32,174 nucleotides of DNA from Akkermansiaceae bacterium UBA5020 (lineage in GTDB: Bacteria; Verrucomicrobiota; Verrucomicrobiia; Verrucomicrobiales; DEV007). The notes under the pieces are model-generated. The model saw nothing but the letters and a program-made list of their open reading frames with translations, ran no database searches and was not told the DNA's origin. Of this stretch, positions 30,213 through 32,174 are shown in pieces. The stretch covers positions 726-32,899 of the forward strand of contig DGXY01000098.1 of assembly GCA_002396885.1 (NCBI GenBank), read 5' to 3'. Both the position numbers and the translations under genes were made by a program. Each line of letters begins with the position of its first letter. Position 1 is the stretch's first letter.

Positions 30213-30674
30213 TCAGACAAACGACTCGTGGAGTCGCAGGTAGCTCGCCCAATGGACTGGTCGCATCGCGTAGACGCCCTCGTTGCGGCGGCCGATTCCG
30301 GGATCGTAGACTTCCCAGCCGTAGCGGGAATCGCGGCGACCGTAGTCGAGGCGATAAATTGATTCGCCGAACTCGTCGCGACGCCAAAGGGCGGGATCGG
30401 TGCCCGGGACGATCTCGGCATTCTGCCAGACGTTCTCGATCACCTCTCGCTCGTAGGCAAAGCAGCGCGGCGCCGGGCTCTGCGCCACGGTCGCCATGTC
30501 GCTGAAAGTGGCCCGGATCGTCTCCGTATCGGGGTTCGATGCCTTGAGGAGCGAACCCGAAGGGGCCAGAAAAGCTCCGTCATGGCAGTCGGCGTAGGTC
30601 ACGCCGCCTTCCACCTTCCCTGAAGTATCCGCCCCGGACTTGCCCACCTCGTTTTCGCTCTGGTTGTAGAACAT
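30213..30674 (-). CDS. Unknown protein with a degenerate HNH-nuclease-like C-terminal domain
   Basis: A 153-residue protein. The first 70 residues look variable or disordered. From about residue 72 it reads AYEREVIENVWQNAEIVPGT, DPALWRRDEFGESI and DYGRRDSRYGWEVYDP, which resembles the family of HNH domains where YGWEIDHI is followed by a second half ending NLQPLHW. Here DH is replaced by YD, the Asn position in the second half is lost (GVYAMRPVHWASY), and only the HW pair remains. The frame is intact. It is probably a non-nucleolytic derivative with an unknown role. It converges on the PrsW gene with six bases between stops. Confidence 0.65.
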   Translation of the reverse strand: MFYNQSENEVGKSGADTSGKVEGGVTYADCHDGAFLAPSGSLLKASNPDTETIRATFSDMATVAQSPAPRCFAYEREVIENVWQNAEIVPGTDPALWRRDEFGESIYRLDYGRRDSRYGWEVYDPGIGRRNEGVYAMRPVHWASYLRLHESFV

Positions 30675-30755
30675 GGATTATTCTTTTGAACAGTTCCAGT
30701 CTATCCCTCCTGGCCGGTGATGCCAAGCGATTTTATTGCGGAATCCCGCGGGGCC

Positions 30756-32174
30756 TCAGCGGTGATAATCCTGGAGCGCCCGCACCTCGACGTCGTTGGC
30801 CTGGAGCGACTTGATCGCCCGGAGCGCGGCGTCGGCGCCGCGGAGCGTCGTCATGATCGGGATGCGGCACTGCATCGCGGCGGTGCGGATCTTGATCTCG
30901 TCGGCACGCGGGTTCTTGCCGCTGGGCGTGTTGATGACGAGGGCCATTTCGCCGTTTTTCATCAGATCGATGACGTTGGGACGCTGGCCGCTCGCGAGTT
31001 TGGGCAGAATGTTCACGGGGATGCCGGCCGCTCCGATGTCGGCACCGGTTCCGCTCGTCGCGTAGATCGTGAAGCCGAGTTCGTGATAGCCCTTGGCGAG
31101 ACGCACGACGTTGGATCGGTCGCTGTCTTTCACGCTGATGAAGACATTGCCGCCCGTGGGCAGGGTGCCGCCCGCGGCCATCTGGCTTTTCGCGAAGGCG
31201 AGGCCGAGGTCGGCATCGATGCCCATGACCTCGCCGGTGCTCTTCATCTCGGGACCGAGGATGATGTCGACGCCTTGGAATTTGCTGAAGGGGAAGACGG
31301 CTTCCTTCACGCTGTGGTGGGTCGGGATGACCTCTTCGGTGAAGCCAAGCTCTTTCAGTGTCTTGCCGACCATGATCTTGGCGGCGAGCTTCGGCAGGGG
31401 GATACCGATGGCCTTGCTGACGAAAGGTGCGGTGCGCGAGGCGCGGGGATTGACCTCGATGACGTAGAGATCGTCGCCCTTCACCGCGAGCTGCATGTTC
31501 ATGAGTCCGCGCACGTTGAGGGCCTTGGCGAGTTTTTTGGCGGCGTCGCGGATGCGGTCCTGCATCGCGGCGGAGAGCGAGAAGGGCGGGATGACGCAGG
31601 CGGAGTCGCCTGAGTGGATCCCGGCTTCCTCGATGTGCTCCATGATCGCCCCGATCACGGTGGTCTCGCCGTCGCTGATGCAATCGACGTCGACCTCGGT
31701 GGCGTCCTCGAGGAAACGATCGACGAGCACGGGACGATCGGGCGTGGCCTCGACCGCATTCTGCATGTAGTGGGTCAGTTCGGCGTCGCTGTAGACGATT
31801 TGCATGGCGCGGCCACCGAGGACGAAGCTGGGGCGCACGAGGCTGGGGTAGCCGATGCGCTTCGTGATCTCGAGCGCTTCCTCGAGCGAGGTTGCGGTGC
31901 CGCTCGGGGCCTGGTCGAGGCCGAGCTCGTCGAGCAGTTTTGCGAAGAGCTTGCGGTCTTCGGCGAGTTCGATGCTCTTCGGCGAGGTGCCAATGATGCG
32001 GACGCCATTTTCCTCGAGGCCCTTGGCGAGATTCAGCGGGGTCTGGCCGCCGAATTGGACGATGACCCCGAGGACCTGGTCATCGTGGTTTTCGCGCTCG
32101 TAGATGTTGAGCACGTCCTCGAGGGTGAGGGGCTCGAAATAGAGTTTGTCCGAGGTGTCGTAGTCGGTCGAGAC
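30756..32174 (-). CDS. carB: Carbamoyl-phosphate synthase large subunit, C-terminal part
   Basis: The frame is open from the window end (32174) to a TGA at 30758-30756, giving the last 472 residues of the large subunit (about 1,070 in full). It begins STDYDTSDKLYFEPLTLEDV, the start of the second synthetase half. It continues through the ATP-grasp domain (SYPSLVRPSFVLGG-like run GYPSLVRPSFVLGGRAM, EVDVDCISDG, EHIEEAGIHSGDSACV, IEVNPRASRTAPFVSKA) and the C-terminal allosteric MGS-type domain (GGNVFISVKDSDR, YATSGTGADI, NTPSGKNPRADE). It makes carbamoyl phosphate for pyrimidine and arginine synthesis. The 5' part lies beyond the window. No terminator is clear after the stop. Confidence 0.96.
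   Translation of the reverse strand, partial: VSTDYDTSDKLYFEPLTLEDVLNIYERENHDDQVLGVIVQFGGQTPLNLAKGLEENGVRIIGTSPKSIELAEDRKLFAKLLDELGLDQAPSGTATSLEEALEITKRIGYPSLVRPSFVLGGRAMQIVYSDAELTHYMQNAVEATPDRPVLVDRFLEDATEVDVDCISDGETTVIGAIMEHIEEAGIHSGDSACVIPPFSLSAAMQDRIRDAAKKLAKALNVRGLMNMQLAVKGDDLYVIEVNPRASRTAPFVSKAIGIPLPKLAAKIMVGKTLKELGFTEEVIPTHHSVKEAVFPFSKFQGVDIILGPEMKSTGEVMGIDADLGLAFAKSQMAAGGTLPTGGNVFISVKDSDRSNVVRLAKGYHELGFTIYATSGTGADIGAAGIPVNILPKLASGQRPNVIDLMKNGEMALVINTPSGKNPRADEIKIRTAAMQCRIPIMTTLRGADAALRAIKSLQANDVEVRALQDYHR

Overview
The window is GC-rich bacterial chromosome, and every clue points to a member of the Verrucomicrobiota (class Verrucomicrobiae). The clues are exported proteins of the WIGGPF...NNTYFG type, a verrucomicrobial-style pseudopilin, DUF1080/LamG-like proteins, a CE15-type esterase, Pst permeases with large extracytoplasmic inserts, and start codons that mostly lack a Shine-Dalgarno sequence. 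This is inference from protein families; no rRNA or other marker is present. Genes are dense on both strands. I saw no tRNA, rRNA, CRISPR array, IS element or phage genes.

Layout. 1-2400: the end of a CE15-type esterase (+), then a pseudopilin and two tandem paralogous exported proteins (-). 2456-5162: two adjacent trans-sulfuration PLP enzymes (-), one resembling fungal cystathionine gamma-synthase (STR2/met-7) and one of ordinary bacterial type. 5489-8234: a nitric oxide synthase oxygenase and an exported DUF1254/DUF1214 protein (+). 8262-11401: a lipoprotein (-), a membrane-anchored DUF1080 protein (+) and an unknown winged-helix-like protein with inverted repeats upstream (+). 11491-14881: a small unknown protein and a YwaF/TIGR02206 membrane protein (-), then a LamG-like/esterase fusion and a DedA protein (+). 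14894-18473: a translationally coupled dipeptide epimerase and M20 peptidase, a YugP-like protein that has lost its HExxH motif, and a Coa1-like protein (all -).

18623-24730 is a complete phosphate ABC transporter operon, pstS-pstC-pstA-pstB. It has a Pho-box-like direct repeat upstream and a strong hairpin between pstS and pstC. phoU and phoBR are not in the window. 24746-25669 is an FHA-adenylate cyclase convergent with pstB. 26037-26714 is a membrane-anchored cytochrome c with a clear terminator. 26853-27092 is a decayed AAA_14/DUF4143-type ATPase gene. 27241-29046 (-) holds pyruvate kinase, a DUF4250 protein and a 27-residue membrane peptide. The window ends with a PrsW-type protease (+), a degenerate HNH-derived protein (-) and the 3' part of carB (-).

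The most notable items are the nitric oxide synthase, the fungal-type cystathionine gamma-synthase beside its bacterial-type relative, three relics of lost catalytic function (YugP-like, HNH-like and AAA_14 pseudogene), and the regulatory structures of the pst operon. No multi-gene system of wholly unknown type was convincing.
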